A DNA stretch of 64,000 nt from Rhizorhabdus sp049889055 (GCF_049889055.1 NZ_JBLTWO010000010.1:1-64000), one strand, 5' to 3'; counted from the stretch's first letter, positions 17,830 to 26,988 are shown. The notes: generated by a model from the letters alone, not told the origin. Made by a program: numbers and translations.

Positions 17830-18123
17830 ATGCATTTTCTGAAGACCTTGTTCTGGGTGATCCTCGCCGTCGTCGCGGCGGTGTTCGCGTCGCGGAACTG
17901 GACGGCGGTCTCGATCACCCTCTGGGCTGGTCTGACCGCCGACGTGAAATTGCCCGTTCTCCTGCTGATGGGCGCGCTGATCGGCTTCCTGCCGACCTTC
18001 GTCGTCCACCGGGCGCGGATCTGGCGGCTCAACCGGCGCATCGACACACTCGAACGCAATAGCGCCTTGGCGGCGCCGATCGTCCCGGCTACGGCGCTGC
18101 CGCACACGCCCCTGACGGAATAA
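17830..18123 (+). CDS. LapA (DUF1049) domain membrane protein
   Basis: The 97-residue product has two membrane helices (about residues 4-22, LKTLFWVILAVVAAVFASR, and 38-60, LPVLLLMGALIGFLPTF), then a short cytoplasmic helix (ARIWRLNRRIDTLERN). This is the LapA/DUF1049 arrangement, involved in envelope or lipopolysaccharide assembly in other bacteria. It ends 5 bases before pyrF, a neighbour pair frequent in sphingomonads, so the two are likely co-transcribed. Confidence 0.82.
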   Translation: MHFLKTLFWVILAVVAAVFASRNWTAVSITLWAGLTADVKLPVLLLMGALIGFLPTFVVHRARIWRLNRRIDTLERNSALAAPIVPATALPHTPLTE

Positions 18124-18128
18124 CCAGC

Positions 18129-18809
18129 ATGAGCCGCAGCCCGATCTACGTCGCCATCGACACGCCCGACATCGTCAAGGCGAAGGACATCGCGGCGAAG
18201 GTCCGCCACCATGTCGGCGGCATCAAGCTCGGCCTGGAATTCTTCAGCGCCCACGGCCAGGCCGGTGTGCGGGAGATGGCGGCGCTCGATCTGCCGATTT
18301 TCCTCGACCTCAAGCTCCACGACATCCCCAACACCGTCGCCAAGGCGGTGCAGGCGCTAGCGGGACTGAAGCCCGCGATCCTCACCGTCCATGCGGCGGG
18401 CGGCCTGGCGATGATGGAAGATGCCAAGGCGGCGGCACCCGCCGGCACCAAGGTCGTCGCCGTGACCGTGCTGACCAGCCTCGATCAGGACGATCTCGCC
18501 GCAATCGGGGTCGACGGCGATCCTCACGCGCAGGTCGAACGGCTCACCCTGCTCGCGAAGCAGGCCGGGCTCGATGGCGTCGTCTGTTCGGGCAATGAGG
18601 TCAAGGCGGCCAAGAAGCTCTGGCCGAGCGGTTTCTTCGTCGTTCCCGGCATCCGTCCTGCCGACGGCAAGAGCCATGCCGACCAGAAGCGCGTCATGAC
18701 CCCGCGCCAGGCGCTCGACCAGGGCGCGTCGATCCTCGTCATCGGCCGCCCGATCACCCAGGCCGAGGATCCCGACCAGGCCGCCCGGGCGATCGAGGCG
18801 ACGCTCTGA
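18129..18809 (+). CDS. pyrF: Orotidine 5'-phosphate decarboxylase
   Basis: The 226-residue enzyme converts OMP to UMP in pyrimidine synthesis. The TIM-barrel signatures are present: VAIDTPD at the N terminus, the catalytic FLDLKLHDIPNTV, and PGIRPADGKSHADQKRVMTP with GASILVIGRPI near the end. The length is normal. It follows the LapA-like gene by 5 bases, and its TGA stop overlaps a possible CTG start of the next small gene. Confidence 0.96.
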   Translation: MSRSPIYVAIDTPDIVKAKDIAAKVRHHVGGIKLGLEFFSAHGQAGVREMAALDLPIFLDLKLHDIPNTVAKAVQALAGLKPAILTVHAAGGLAMMEDAKAAAPAGTKVVAVTVLTSLDQDDLAAIGVDGDPHAQVERLTLLAKQAGLDGVVCSGNEVKAAKKLWPSGFFVVPGIRPADGKSHADQKRVMTPRQALDQGASILVIGRPITQAEDPDQAARAIEATL

Positions 18810-19003
18810 CCCCGCACCGGGTCGAAGAGACCGGCCTGCTGCTGCGCGAGGGCGGCGGATTTACCCTGAAGACCGACGACGGACGGCTCCTGAGACTCGA
18901 ACTGGCGCGCACGCCGGTCGACCTGGTCGAGAAGCGCGTGCGGATCGTCGGACGGCTCTACGATGAAGCTATGCTTGAGGCCGACGGCGTCCAGCCTGCC
19001 TGA
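18806..19003 (+). CDS. DUF5818-like small protein, probable CTG start
   Basis: This frame encodes about 65 residues: HRVEETGLLLREGGGF, then KTDDGRLLRLEL, ending DGVQPA. The pattern 'G-LLLREGGGF-L-TDDG' is that of small DUF5818-type proteins common in sphingomonads. No ATG, GTG or TTG is available at the N terminus; the best initiator is CTG at 18806, which overlaps the pyrF stop (CTGA) and would be translationally coupled. Function is unknown. Confidence 0.55.
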   Translation: MTPHRVEETGLLLREGGGFTLKTDDGRLLRLELARTPVDLVEKRVRIVGRLYDEAMLEADGVQPA

Positions 19004-19058
19004 TCGCAATCGATAATCTGAAGTAATCTCTATTTTAATCAGATGTTTAGCTGCGATC
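19002..19058. other. Nested inverted repeats after pyrF unit
   Basis: GATCGCA (19002-19008) pairs with TGCGATC (19052-19058), and inside it ATCTGA (19016-19021) pairs with TCAGAT (19039-19044), with symmetric seven-base internal arms. It stands in an AT-rich gap between the pyrF unit and the TonB receptor gene. It could be a terminator without a T-run, an RNA element or an operator. Confidence 0.4.
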
Positions 19059-19250
19059 TATTTTCACTACTCATATGATAGAAAAACTTTCTTCTCTTTC
19101 TCTTCAGTAGAGTTAAACAGGCTGCATCGCCGGCTGATCCACCCCTTGCGTGGGCGGCAGGCACTCCCCCCGGGGCAGGGGCTGCGGTCAGGGCCGCCGC
19201 CTTCTGGGGAGAGACGGCTACGATCGAAGAACAGAGGAAAGGGACAGTTC

Positions 19251-21665
19251 ATGCGCAACAAGCTCCTGGCGGGAGCGGCGGTCGTCGCCGTTCTCGCGAC
19301 GCCGGCTTATGCCCAGTCGACATCGGCGGTCCCCGCTGCGGAAGCGGACGGCGACGCATCGCGGGAGGACATCGTCGTTACGGCACGCCGTCGTCAGGAA
19401 ACGGCCCAGGACGTTCCCCTCGCCATCTCGGTCGTGAGCGTGAACCAGATCGAGAATACGGGTAATTTCAGCATCTTGCGGATGCAGCAGATTGCGCCGA
19501 CGCTGCAGGTCTATTCGTCCAACCCCCGCAACACGGCGGTCAACATCCGTGGCCTCGGCGTGCCCTTCGGCCTGACCAGCGACGGCTTCGAACAGGGCGT
19601 CGGCATCTATGTCGACGACGTCTACAACGCCCGCGTTGCCGCAGCGGTGTTCGACTTCCTCGACGTCAAGCAGGTCGAGGTGCTGCGCGGCCCCCAGGGC
19701 ACGCTCTATGGCAAGAACACGACCGCCGGCGCGATCAACATCACCACCAACCAGCCGACCTTCGACTTTGAGGGCAAGGCCGAGGTGACCGTCGGCAATC
19801 TCGCCTTCAAGCAGGCCAGGGCCGCGCTGTCGGGACCGCTGTCGGAGAAGATCGCCGCGCGCGTCGCCGTCGCGACCACCTCGCGTCGCGGCACCATCTA
19901 CAATGTGACCTCCAAGCAGTGGATCAACGCGCAGGACAATCTCGGCCTGCGGGCGCAGCTGCTGTTCCAGCCGACCGAGGACCTCAGCGTCACCCTGTCG
20001 GGCGACTACAGCAAGCAGGACGCGGAATGCTGCGGCACGGTCTTCGTCCGCGTCGGCACCACCCAGCGCGCGCTGGCGCGCCAATATGAGGCGCTCGCCG
20101 CCGCCCAAAATTATCGCGTCGTCAGCCGCAATCCGTTCGACCGCCTGACCGACATCGATGCGAACCTCAATGCCGGCAACACAATCGGCGGCGTTTCGGC
20201 CAAGGTGAAGTGGGATGTCGGCGGCGGGACGCTGACATCGGTCACCGCCTGGCGCTTCTGGGACTGGAAGCCCGAGAACGATCGCGACTTCACCGGCCTC
20301 CCGATCGTTTCGCGCTCGCAGAATCCGTCGCAGCAGGACCAATATTCGCAGGAGTTCCGCTACAACTATAGCGGCAAGAGGATCGACTTCGTCGTCGGCC
20401 TGTTCGGCTTCAAGCAGCGCATCGATACCCAGGGCCTCGAGCAGCAGGGCGCGGCGTCGAGCCGCTGGAACCTGACCGGCGCGCTCGCCAATGATCCGAG
20501 CGTCCTGAACGGCCTGACCGCCCGCAACACGCAATGGCTGAAGTCCACCAGCGCAGCCCTGTTCGGCCAGCTCAGCTGGAAGGTGACCGACCAGCTGACG
20601 ATCCAGCCCGGCGCGCGCCTCAACTACGACAAGAAGTCGGGCTTCTATCGGCGCGTGGTGACGACGGGTGCCGGCGCGATCCTGACCTGCCCGCAGAGCG
20701 CCGCGACCAACCCGATCGGCGCGGCCCAGTGCGGCGTCTTCTCGCCGCAGACCAGCGCGCCGTCGGACAGCGCCTGGAACTTCACCTATGACTTCAACGT
20801 CAACTACAAGCTGGCGCCCGGCATCCTCGCCTATGCGACCTACGCCAAGAGCTTCAAGACCTTTGGCATCAACCAGAACGGCCTGCCGACCGACGCCGCC
20901 GGCAATCCGCTCCAGTCCGACATCAAGCCGGAATCGGTCAACTCGTTCGAGATAGGCCTGAAGACCCAGTTCTGGGACCGCAAGGCGACCTTCAACGTCG
21001 CGGCCTTCCGCACCGACATCAAGAACTACCAGGCGACCGTCACCAACGGCCAGCTCGGCGTGCTGCGCGGCTATCTGGCCAATGCCGGCAAGGTCCGCTC
21101 GCAGGGCATCGAGACCGATTTCTCGATCCGCCCCAGCGAACGCTTCAACGCCTATTTGAACGGCGCCTACACCGACGCCAAATATGTGCGTTTCGTCGAC
21201 GCGCCCTGCCCGCCCGAACTGGCTGGCGGCACCACCGTCGGCGCCGGCCAGACGCCGGGTGCTGCAGGCGTACCGGGATCGCTCAGCCCCGCCAACTGCA
21301 ACATCTCGGGCCAGCGCCTGCCGGGCGTGTCGAAATATTCGGTGTCCTATGGCGCCGAGGTCAATGCTCCGATCGAACTGCTCGCAAAGGAAGGCCAGAT
21401 CTATTTCGGCGTGGACGGCCAGTACCGCTCGAACTTCCAGTCCAACCCGTCGCCGTCGCGATATACCCTGGTCAACGGCTACAACGTGACCAACTTCCGC
21501 GCGGGCTTCCGCACCGAGAGCTTCGATGTGTTCGGCTGGGTCCGCAACGCGTTCGACACCAACTATTTCGAGCTGCTGCAGACCGCGCCGAGCAACACCG
21601 GCCTGATCGCCGGACAGACCGGCGATCCGCGCACCTTCGGCGCCACGATCAAGGCGACGTTCTAA
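19251..21665 (+). CDS. TonB-dependent outer-membrane receptor
   Basis: The 804-residue product has a signal peptide (MRNKLLAGAAVVAVLATPAYAQ). A TonB box-like stretch (EDIVVTARRR) follows. The plug domain covers about residues 55-165, with VNIRGLG and VEVLRGPQGTLYGKNTTAGAIN. The 22-strand barrel ends in TFGATIKATF with a terminal Phe. Substrate is unknown; the plug resembles the large sphingomonad family of receptors for siderophores, aromatics and plant or xenobiotic compounds. The start at 19251 gives the signal peptide. Upstream, 19004-19250 is AT-rich and probably holds the promoter. No Fur box was noticed. Confidence 0.93.
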   Translation: MRNKLLAGAAVVAVLATPAYAQSTSAVPAAEADGDASREDIVVTARRRQETAQDVPLAISVVSVNQIENTGNFSILRMQQIAPTLQVYSSNPRNTAVNIRGLGVPFGLTSDGFEQGVGIYVDDVYNARVAAAVFDFLDVKQVEVLRGPQGTLYGKNTTAGAINITTNQPTFDFEGKAEVTVGNLAFKQARAALSGPLSEKIAARVAVATTSRRGTIYNVTSKQWINAQDNLGLRAQLLFQPTEDLSVTLSGDYSKQDAECCGTVFVRVGTTQRALARQYEALAAAQNYRVVSRNPFDRLTDIDANLNAGNTIGGVSAKVKWDVGGGTLTSVTAWRFWDWKPENDRDFTGLPIVSRSQNPSQQDQYSQEFRYNYSGKRIDFVVGLFGFKQRIDTQGLEQQGAASSRWNLTGALANDPSVLNGLTARNTQWLKSTSAALFGQLSWKVTDQLTIQPGARLNYDKKSGFYRRVVTTGAGAILTCPQSAATNPIGAAQCGVFSPQTSAPSDSAWNFTYDFNVNYKLAPGILAYATYAKSFKTFGINQNGLPTDAAGNPLQSDIKPESVNSFEIGLKTQFWDRKATFNVAAFRTDIKNYQATVTNGQLGVLRGYLANAGKVRSQGIETDFSIRPSERFNAYLNGAYTDAKYVRFVDAPCPPELAGGTTVGAGQTPGAAGVPGSLSPANCNISGQRLPGVSKYSVSYGAEVNAPIELLAKEGQIYFGVDGQYRSNFQSNPSPSRYTLVNGYNVTNFRAGFRTESFDVFGWVRNAFDTNYFELLQTAPSNTGLIAGQTGDPRTFGATIKATF

Positions 21666-21695
21666 CACTCGCCTCTTCTGTTGCCCCCCGCCGTC

Positions 21696-21723
21696 GGCCA
21701 GCGTCTTCCGGGACGCTGGCCGA
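21696..21723 (+). terminator. Hairpin after TonB receptor gene
   Basis: CGGCCAGCGTC (21696-21706) pairs perfectly with GACGCTGGCCG (21713-21723) over a six-base loop, 31 bases after the receptor stop. The tract that follows contains only a short T-run, so it is a probable rather than certain intrinsic terminator. Confidence 0.65.
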
Positions 21724-21758
21724 TTGCCTTTCCGGCCGGGCGCTCATAGGCGAAGCGG

Positions 21759-22649
21759 ATGAACGGCACATCGCAAGCGCGTCTCGGCGTCCTCATGGGT
21801 ATCGGCGCCTATACGATCTGGGGCCTGCTTCCCCTGTTCATCCGCGCCATGGCACCGCTCTTTCCGACGGCGATCCTCGCCCAGCGCGTCCTCTGGTCGC
21901 TCGTCACCATCGTCGTCCTGGCACTGCTGCTGCGTCGGTTGCCGGCAGCCCTGGCCGCGCTGCGCCAGCCTCGCATCCTCATGGCTCTGGTCGCCTCGAC
22001 TCTGCTGATCGCATCCAACTGGCTGCTCTACATCTATGCCGTGAACGGTGGCCATGCGCTGCAGGCGAGCCTCGGCTATTTCATCAATCCGCTGCTCAAC
22101 ATCGTGCTCGGCATGATCTTCTTCCGCGAACGCCTTGGACGGATGGAGACGGCGGCTGTTCTTCTCGCCGCCTTCGGCGTGCTCGCACTCGCCGTCTATC
22201 AGGGCAGCATCCCCTATATCCCGCTCGGACTGGCGGCGAGCTTCGGCCTTTACGGCCTGGTCCGCAAGAAGATCGCGCTCGGGCCGGTCGAAGGGCTGCT
22301 GATCGAAACGGGTCTGCTGGCGCCCTTCGCGGCGATCTGGCTGCTGACTATGCCGCAACTGGCGCCCGGCGCGACGCCCCCGGCCTTCTGGCTGCTCGCG
22401 CTGAGCGGCGTTGCGACCACCCTGCCCCTGCTGCTCTTCGCCGGTGCCGCGAACAGGATCCGCTATTCGGATCTCGGCTTGCTCCAATATATCGGTCCGA
22501 CGCTGCAGATGCTGATAGCGATCCATGTCTTCGGCGAGCCATTGCTGCCGATCCATCTTCTCTCCTTCGGGCTGATATGGGCCGGCCTCGCCCTTTACGT
22601 CGCAGCGACTCTGCACCGGAGCCGAACGGTTCTTGCTCCACCGGAATGA
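21759..22649 (+). CDS. rarD: RarD-type EamA transporter
   Basis: The 296-residue inner-membrane protein has about ten transmembrane helices in two EamA halves. RarD signatures are present: GIGAYTIWGLLPLF at the N terminus, SNWLLYIYAVNGGHALQASLGYFINPL and LLFAGAANRIRYSDLGLLQYIGPTLQ. RarD proteins are drug/metabolite exporters originally linked to chloramphenicol sensitivity; the true substrate is unknown. It stands alone between the receptor terminator and a MarR gene. Confidence 0.92.
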   Translation: MNGTSQARLGVLMGIGAYTIWGLLPLFIRAMAPLFPTAILAQRVLWSLVTIVVLALLLRRLPAALAALRQPRILMALVASTLLIASNWLLYIYAVNGGHALQASLGYFINPLLNIVLGMIFFRERLGRMETAAVLLAAFGVLALAVYQGSIPYIPLGLAASFGLYGLVRKKIALGPVEGLLIETGLLAPFAAIWLLTMPQLAPGATPPAFWLLALSGVATTLPLLLFAGAANRIRYSDLGLLQYIGPTLQMLIAIHVFGEPLLPIHLLSFGLIWAGLALYVAATLHRSRTVLAPPE

Positions 22650-22738
22650 GATCACGGCGCGATAATTTCAGACGATGACATCGGCGCGCATTTTCATTAC
22701 GCGCATCGGCGAAAGAACGGAGAGCATATAGCGTCGCC

Positions 22739-23248
22739 ATGGCCGGCCCCACCGCACCCGAAGGCTTCAGGGCCGCATCCCCGCTGTTTCTGCGCGAGCC
22801 GGAAATCCGGCGCGGCGTCGAGCTCCTCTATTTCGGCTACAGCCATCTGCTGCGCGGCATCGACGAGGGGCTGGCGGCGCAGGGGCTGGGCCGCGCCCAT
22901 CATCGCTCGCTCTATTTCATCGCGCGCAATCCCGACATCACCGTCAGCGAGTTGCTCCGCCTCCTCGGCATCACCAAGCAGTCGCTGGGTCGCGTGCTCA
23001 ACGAGCTTCACGATCGCGGGCTGGTCGAGACGCGCCCTGGTCGCGAGGATCGCCGCCAGCGCCTGCTGCGCGTGACCGAGGCGGGCGCCGCGCTGGAAGC
23101 ATCCCTGTTCGAGGCGCTGCGCGAGCGACTGTCGGTGGCCTATGCGCAGGCGGGCCAAAATGCTGTAACGGGATTCTGGGCGGTGCTGGAGGGGTTGGTA
23201 CCGTCCGAGGAGAAGACGCGCATGCCGCACGTCCGCAAGCAGGGGTGA
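22739..23248 (+). CDS. MarR family transcriptional regulator
   Basis: The 169-residue product has the winged helix-turn-helix of MarR proteins: DITVSELLRLLGITKQSLGRVLNEL as the recognition region and LVETRPGREDRRQRLLRVTEAG as the wing. The N-terminal and C-terminal helices for dimerisation are present. It begins 90 bases after rarD and ends 5 bases before the glutathione peroxidase gene, so it probably belongs to a two-gene unit with gpx and may govern it or rarD in response to oxidants or phenolics (inference). Confidence 0.88.
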   Translation: MAGPTAPEGFRAASPLFLREPEIRRGVELLYFGYSHLLRGIDEGLAAQGLGRAHHRSLYFIARNPDITVSELLRLLGITKQSLGRVLNELHDRGLVETRPGREDRRQRLLRVTEAGAALEASLFEALRERLSVAYAQAGQNAVTGFWAVLEGLVPSEEKTRMPHVRKQG

Positions 23249-23253
23249 CACGG

Positions 23254-23742
23254 ATGAGCACGGTCTATGATTTTTCGGCAAAGGCGATCGACGGCAGCGA
23301 GGTCTCGCTCGACCAGTATCGCGACAAGGTTCTGCTGATCGTCAACACCGCCAGCAAATGCGGTTTCACGCCGCAATATGAGGGGCTGGAAAAGCTCCAC
23401 GAGGAGATGGAGGACAAGGGTCTCGTCGTCCTCGGCTTCCCCTGCAACCAGTTCGGGGCGCAGGAGCCCGGCGACGCGGAGGAGATCGCGACCTTCTGCC
23501 GCACCAGCTACGACGTCAAATTCCCGATGTTCGCGAAGGTCGACGTCAACGGCCCCAACGCCCACCCGCTCTATGCCTGGCTGAAGAGCAAGGCGAAGGG
23601 CGTGCTGGGGACCGAGGGGATCAAGTGGAACTTCACCAAATTCCTGATCGACCGCAACGGCCAGGTCGTCAGCCGCTACGCGCCCACCACCAAGCCCGAG
23701 GCGATCAAGAGCGATATCGAGGATCTGCTCGACGGCGCCTGA
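23254..23742 (+). CDS. Glutathione peroxidase family protein (Cys type)
   Basis: The 162-residue product is of the small monomeric GPx/BtuE type that reduces hydroperoxides using thioredoxin or glutathione. The active cysteine is in VNTASKCGFTPQYEGL, the glutamine in LGFPCNQFGAQEPG and the tryptophan in IKWNFTKFLID. It is a cysteine rather than selenocysteine enzyme. The start at 23254 (MSTVYDFSAK) is preferred over an earlier in-frame codon at 23245. It lies 5 bases after the MarR gene. Confidence 0.92.
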   Translation: MSTVYDFSAKAIDGSEVSLDQYRDKVLLIVNTASKCGFTPQYEGLEKLHEEMEDKGLVVLGFPCNQFGAQEPGDAEEIATFCRTSYDVKFPMFAKVDVNGPNAHPLYAWLKSKAKGVLGTEGIKWNFTKFLIDRNGQVVSRYAPTTKPEAIKSDIEDLLDGA

Positions 23743-23843
23743 AAGCGGCGTCCTCCCGCCTAAGCGTTTGAACAAAGAAAACTTGGTTGCCCCCCAAGCA
23801 ACGCTGAATTGCGCCTTGGGACGGCAAGCCCCATTTGGCGGAC

Positions 23844-24641
23844 ATGGCATCCTTGCTCGATCCCGATGCGCGTGGGCGCGTCATTCTTGTCGGCGCAGGC
23901 CCGGGCGACCCCGGCCTTCTGACGCTGCGCGCAGTCGATGCGCTGCGTTCCGCCGACGTCGTCGTCCATGACGGGCTGATCGATCCGCGCGTTCTCGACT
24001 ATGCACCCGACACCGCCCAGCGGATTTCGGTGGCGAAGAAGCGCGACCGGCACACCCTGCCCCAGGACGCGATCAACGCGCTGATCATCGCCCATGTGAA
24101 GGCCGGCTCGGTCGTCGTGCGGCTGAAGGGCGGCGATCCGTTCGTGTTCGGTCGCGGCGGCGAAGAGGTCGAGGCGGTTCGCGCCGCCGGTCTGCCGGTC
24201 GAGGTCATTCCCGGCGTCTCCTCGGCACTGGGCTGCGCTGCGGAAGCGATGCTGCCGCTCACGCACCGCGACTGGTCGAGCGCGGTCAGCTTCGTTGCCG
24301 GCACCTGCAAGGGGCTGAGCGAGCAGGACTGGTCCGGTCTCGCCGGGCAGGGGCGCACCCTGGTGATCTATATGGGGGTCACCACCGCGTCGATGATCGC
24401 CGACAAGCTGATGGCTGACGGCGTCGCCCCCGACATGCCCGTCGCGGTGCTCGAAAAGGGCACGCTCGAAGGATCGCGGGCGATGCGCACGCTGCTGGCC
24501 GATCTCGGCGACCTGGTCGAACGCGAGGGCGTCGAAAGCCCCGCGATCATCGTCGTCGGCGAAGTGGTCCTGCTGTCGGATGCCCAAAACCGCCTCGCCG
24601 CCTTCGCGGCGCAGGCCGAACGGATGAAAGACGAAGCGTGA
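23844..24641 (+). CDS. cobA: Uroporphyrinogen-III C-methyltransferase
   Basis: The 265-residue enzyme adds two methyl groups to uroporphyrinogen III to give precorrin-2, here most likely for the sirohaem of the adjacent sulfite reductase. The family motifs are seen: VGAGPGDPGLLTLRAVDAL at the N terminus, VRLKGGDPFVFGRGGEE in the middle, and VIPGVSSALG with LVIYMGV later. The ATG at 23844 is preferred over an in-frame TTG at 23835. It is the first gene of the sulfur assimilation operon and overlaps the next start by four bases (GTGA). It lacks the CysG precorrin-2 dehydrogenase half. Confidence 0.93.
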   Translation: MASLLDPDARGRVILVGAGPGDPGLLTLRAVDALRSADVVVHDGLIDPRVLDYAPDTAQRISVAKKRDRHTLPQDAINALIIAHVKAGSVVVRLKGGDPFVFGRGGEEVEAVRAAGLPVEVIPGVSSALGCAAEAMLPLTHRDWSSAVSFVAGTCKGLSEQDWSGLAGQGRTLVIYMGVTTASMIADKLMADGVAPDMPVAVLEKGTLEGSRAMRTLLADLGDLVEREGVESPAIIVVGEVVLLSDAQNRLAAFAAQAERMKDEA

Positions 24642-24934
24642 AGATTCTGACGGGCAATGATCTGGTCACGGGCGACGTGATCTGGTGGACCGGCGATGGC
24701 TGGTCGCGCCACCTCGAACATGCGGTCGACGTCGACGGGCAGGGCGAGGCGATCGCCGCGCGCGAAGAAGCCGCCCGCCACGTCAACGGGCCCTATGTCA
24801 TCCAGGCGCAGATGACCGGCGAAGGCCCCCGCCCCGCGCATATCAAGGACCGCATTCGCGCCGTCGGCCCGACGGTGCGCCCCGACCTCGGCCTCAAGCC
24901 GGCCGACCCCACCATCGGCGACTGGGTGATCTGA
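24638..24934 (+). CDS. DUF2849 protein of sulfite reductase operon
   Basis: The 98-residue cytoplasmic protein starts MKILTGNDLVTGDVIWW (GTG start overlapping the cobA stop). It matches the DUF2849 family found between cobA/cysG and nitrite/sulfite reductase genes in Alphaproteobacteria. Function is unknown; the conserved position suggests a role in assembly or electron supply of sulfite reductase. The start of cysI follows one base after its stop. Confidence 0.85.
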   Translation: MKILTGNDLVTGDVIWWTGDGWSRHLEHAVDVDGQGEAIAAREEAARHVNGPYVIQAQMTGEGPRPAHIKDRIRAVGPTVRPDLGLKPADPTIGDWVI

Positions 24935-24935
24935 C

Positions 24936-26570
24936 ATGTATCAGTACGACCAATATGATCAGGCGATCGTCGACGCCCGCGTCGAGGAGTTCCGCGACCA
25001 GGTGCGCCGCCGCCTGAGCGGAGAGATGACCGAGGACCAGTTCAAGCCGCTGCGGCTTATGAACGGTCTCTATCTGCAGCTGCACGCCTATATGCTGCGC
25101 GTCGCCATCCCCTATGGCACGCTGTCGGGCAAACAGATGCACATGCTCGCGCATATCGCGCGCAAGTACGACAAGGATTACGGCCACTTCACCACGCGGC
25201 AGAACCTTCAGTATAACTGGATCAAGCTGGCCGACGCGCCTGATATCCTGGCCGAGCTGGCGACGGTCGAGATGCATGCCATCCAGACCAGCGGCAACTG
25301 CATCCGCAATATTTCGTCCGACCAATATGCCGGCGCGGCCGCGGACGAGATCGAGGATCCACGCCCCTGGGCCGAGCTGCTGCGCCAGTGGAGCACCTTC
25401 CACCCCGAGTTCAGCTATCTGCCGCGCAAGTTCAAGATCGCGGTGATCGGATCGGAAGAAGATCGTGCTGCGGTGCGCCTGCACGACATCGGCCTGCAGA
25501 TCCATCGCAACGACGCGGGCGAAAACGGCTTCCGCGTGTTCGTCGGTGGCGGCATGGGTCGGACCCCGATGATCGCTCCGGTGATCCGCGACTTCCTGCC
25601 CAAGGCCGACTTCCTCGCCTATATGGAAGCCTGCCTGCGCGTCTATAACCGCCATGGCCGGCGCGACAATCTCTACAAGGCGCGGATCAAGATCCTCGTG
25701 CACGAGATCGGGGCCGACGAATATCGTCGCCAGGTCGAGGAGGAGTTTCTCCACACCCGCACCCTCGGCCTCGACGCCCCGCAGGCCGAGTTCGACCGCA
25801 TCGCCGCCCATTTCGCGCCCCCCGCCTTCGAGAGCGGCCTGAGCGACGAGATCGATCGCAGCGATCCCGACTTCTCGCTGTGGCTCGACCAGCAGGTCGT
25901 GGCGCACAAGGCGCCGGGCTATGCGATCGTCAACATCAGCCTCAAGCCGACCGGCGGCATTCCGGGCGACGCCAGCTCGGCGCAGATCGACCTGATGGCC
26001 GATCTCGCCGAGACCTACAGCTTCGACGAGCTGCGCGTGACCCATGCGCAGAACATCGTCCTGCCGCATGTCCGCAAGAGCGACCTCTATGCGATCTGGC
26101 AGAAGCTCGACGCGGCCGGCCTCGCGACGCCGAACCTCGATCTGGTCGGCGACATCATCGCCTGCCCCGGCCTCGATTATTGCAGCCTCGCCAATGCCCG
26201 CTCGATTCCGCTGGCGCAGAAGATTTCGGAGCGTTTCGGTGCGATCGAACGCCAGCGTGATCTCGGCGAGCTCAAGCTGAAGATCTCGGGCTGCATCAAC
26301 GCCTGCGGCCACCACCATGCCGGCCATATCGGCATTCTCGGCGTCGACCGGAAGGGCGAGGAAAATTACCAGCTCTCCTTTGGCGGGTCGGGCGCGGAGG
26401 ATGCCAGCCTCGCCAAGATCATCGGCCCCGGCTTTTCCGAAGACGGCGTCGTCGACGCGATCGAGAAGGCGGTGAACGTCTACACTACGCTGCGCACCGA
26501 CGGCGAGCGCTTCGTCGATACCTATCGCCGGGTTGGCGAAGCCCCGTTCAAGGAGGCGATCTATGGGTGA
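24936..26570 (+). CDS. cysI: Nitrite/sulfite reductase haemoprotein (CysI-type)
   Basis: The 544-residue enzyme reduces sulfite to sulfide with six electrons at a coupled sirohaem-[4Fe-4S] centre. The four cluster cysteines are in ACPGLDYCSLANA and SGCINACGHHHAGH. The ferredoxin-like half-domain repeats are visible (HFTTRQNLQYNW in the first half and VTHAQNIVLPHV in the second). There is no CysJ flavoprotein gene nearby, so the electron donor is probably a ferredoxin. It overlaps the DUF934 gene by 8 bases. Confidence 0.93.
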   Translation: MYQYDQYDQAIVDARVEEFRDQVRRRLSGEMTEDQFKPLRLMNGLYLQLHAYMLRVAIPYGTLSGKQMHMLAHIARKYDKDYGHFTTRQNLQYNWIKLADAPDILAELATVEMHAIQTSGNCIRNISSDQYAGAAADEIEDPRPWAELLRQWSTFHPEFSYLPRKFKIAVIGSEEDRAAVRLHDIGLQIHRNDAGENGFRVFVGGGMGRTPMIAPVIRDFLPKADFLAYMEACLRVYNRHGRRDNLYKARIKILVHEIGADEYRRQVEEEFLHTRTLGLDAPQAEFDRIAAHFAPPAFESGLSDEIDRSDPDFSLWLDQQVVAHKAPGYAIVNISLKPTGGIPGDASSAQIDLMADLAETYSFDELRVTHAQNIVLPHVRKSDLYAIWQKLDAAGLATPNLDLVGDIIACPGLDYCSLANARSIPLAQKISERFGAIERQRDLGELKLKISGCINACGHHHAGHIGILGVDRKGEENYQLSFGGSGAEDASLAKIIGPGFSEDGVVDAIEKAVNVYTTLRTDGERFVDTYRRVGEAPFKEAIYG

Positions 26571-26988
26571 CCTCATCCGGTTTCGCGACGACGAGACCCA
26601 TGAAGAGCCGGCCGTCACGCTGGACGGCTTTCTGGGCCAGTCGAACGCAACCGCCGTGCGGCTGGAGCCGACCGACGATCCCCGCGCGCTGATCCCGCAT
26701 CTGTCGCGCCTGTCGCTGATCGAGGTGTCATTCCCCAAATTCCGCGACGGCCGGGGCTACTCGATCGGCAGCATCCTGCGCGAGGCCGGCTATACCGGCG
26801 AATTGAGGGCGGCCGGCGATGTGCTGGTCGACCAGATCGGTCCAATGCGCCGCTGTGGCTTCGACGCCTTCCTGAGCGACGCCGAGATCGACCAGGATGT
26901 GCTCGACAAGCTCCTCTCGCTCCAGCCCCATGTCTATCAGAAGACGGTAGACGGACGCGCGCCCGTGTGGGCCCGGCGGCATGGCTGA
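26563..26988 (+). CDS. DUF934 protein of sulfate assimilation operon
   Basis: The 141-residue product contains the DUF934 pattern (IEVSFPKFRDGRGYSIGSILRE, then AAGDVLVDQIGPMRRCGFDAF). DUF934 genes regularly sit between cysI-type and cysH genes in Alpha- and Betaproteobacteria; the biochemical role is not established. Overlaps of 8 bases with both cysI and cysH show tight translational coupling. Confidence 0.88.
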   Translation: MGDLIRFRDDETHEEPAVTLDGFLGQSNATAVRLEPTDDPRALIPHLSRLSLIEVSFPKFRDGRGYSIGSILREAGYTGELRAAGDVLVDQIGPMRRCGFDAFLSDAEIDQDVLDKLLSLQPHVYQKTVDGRAPVWARRHG

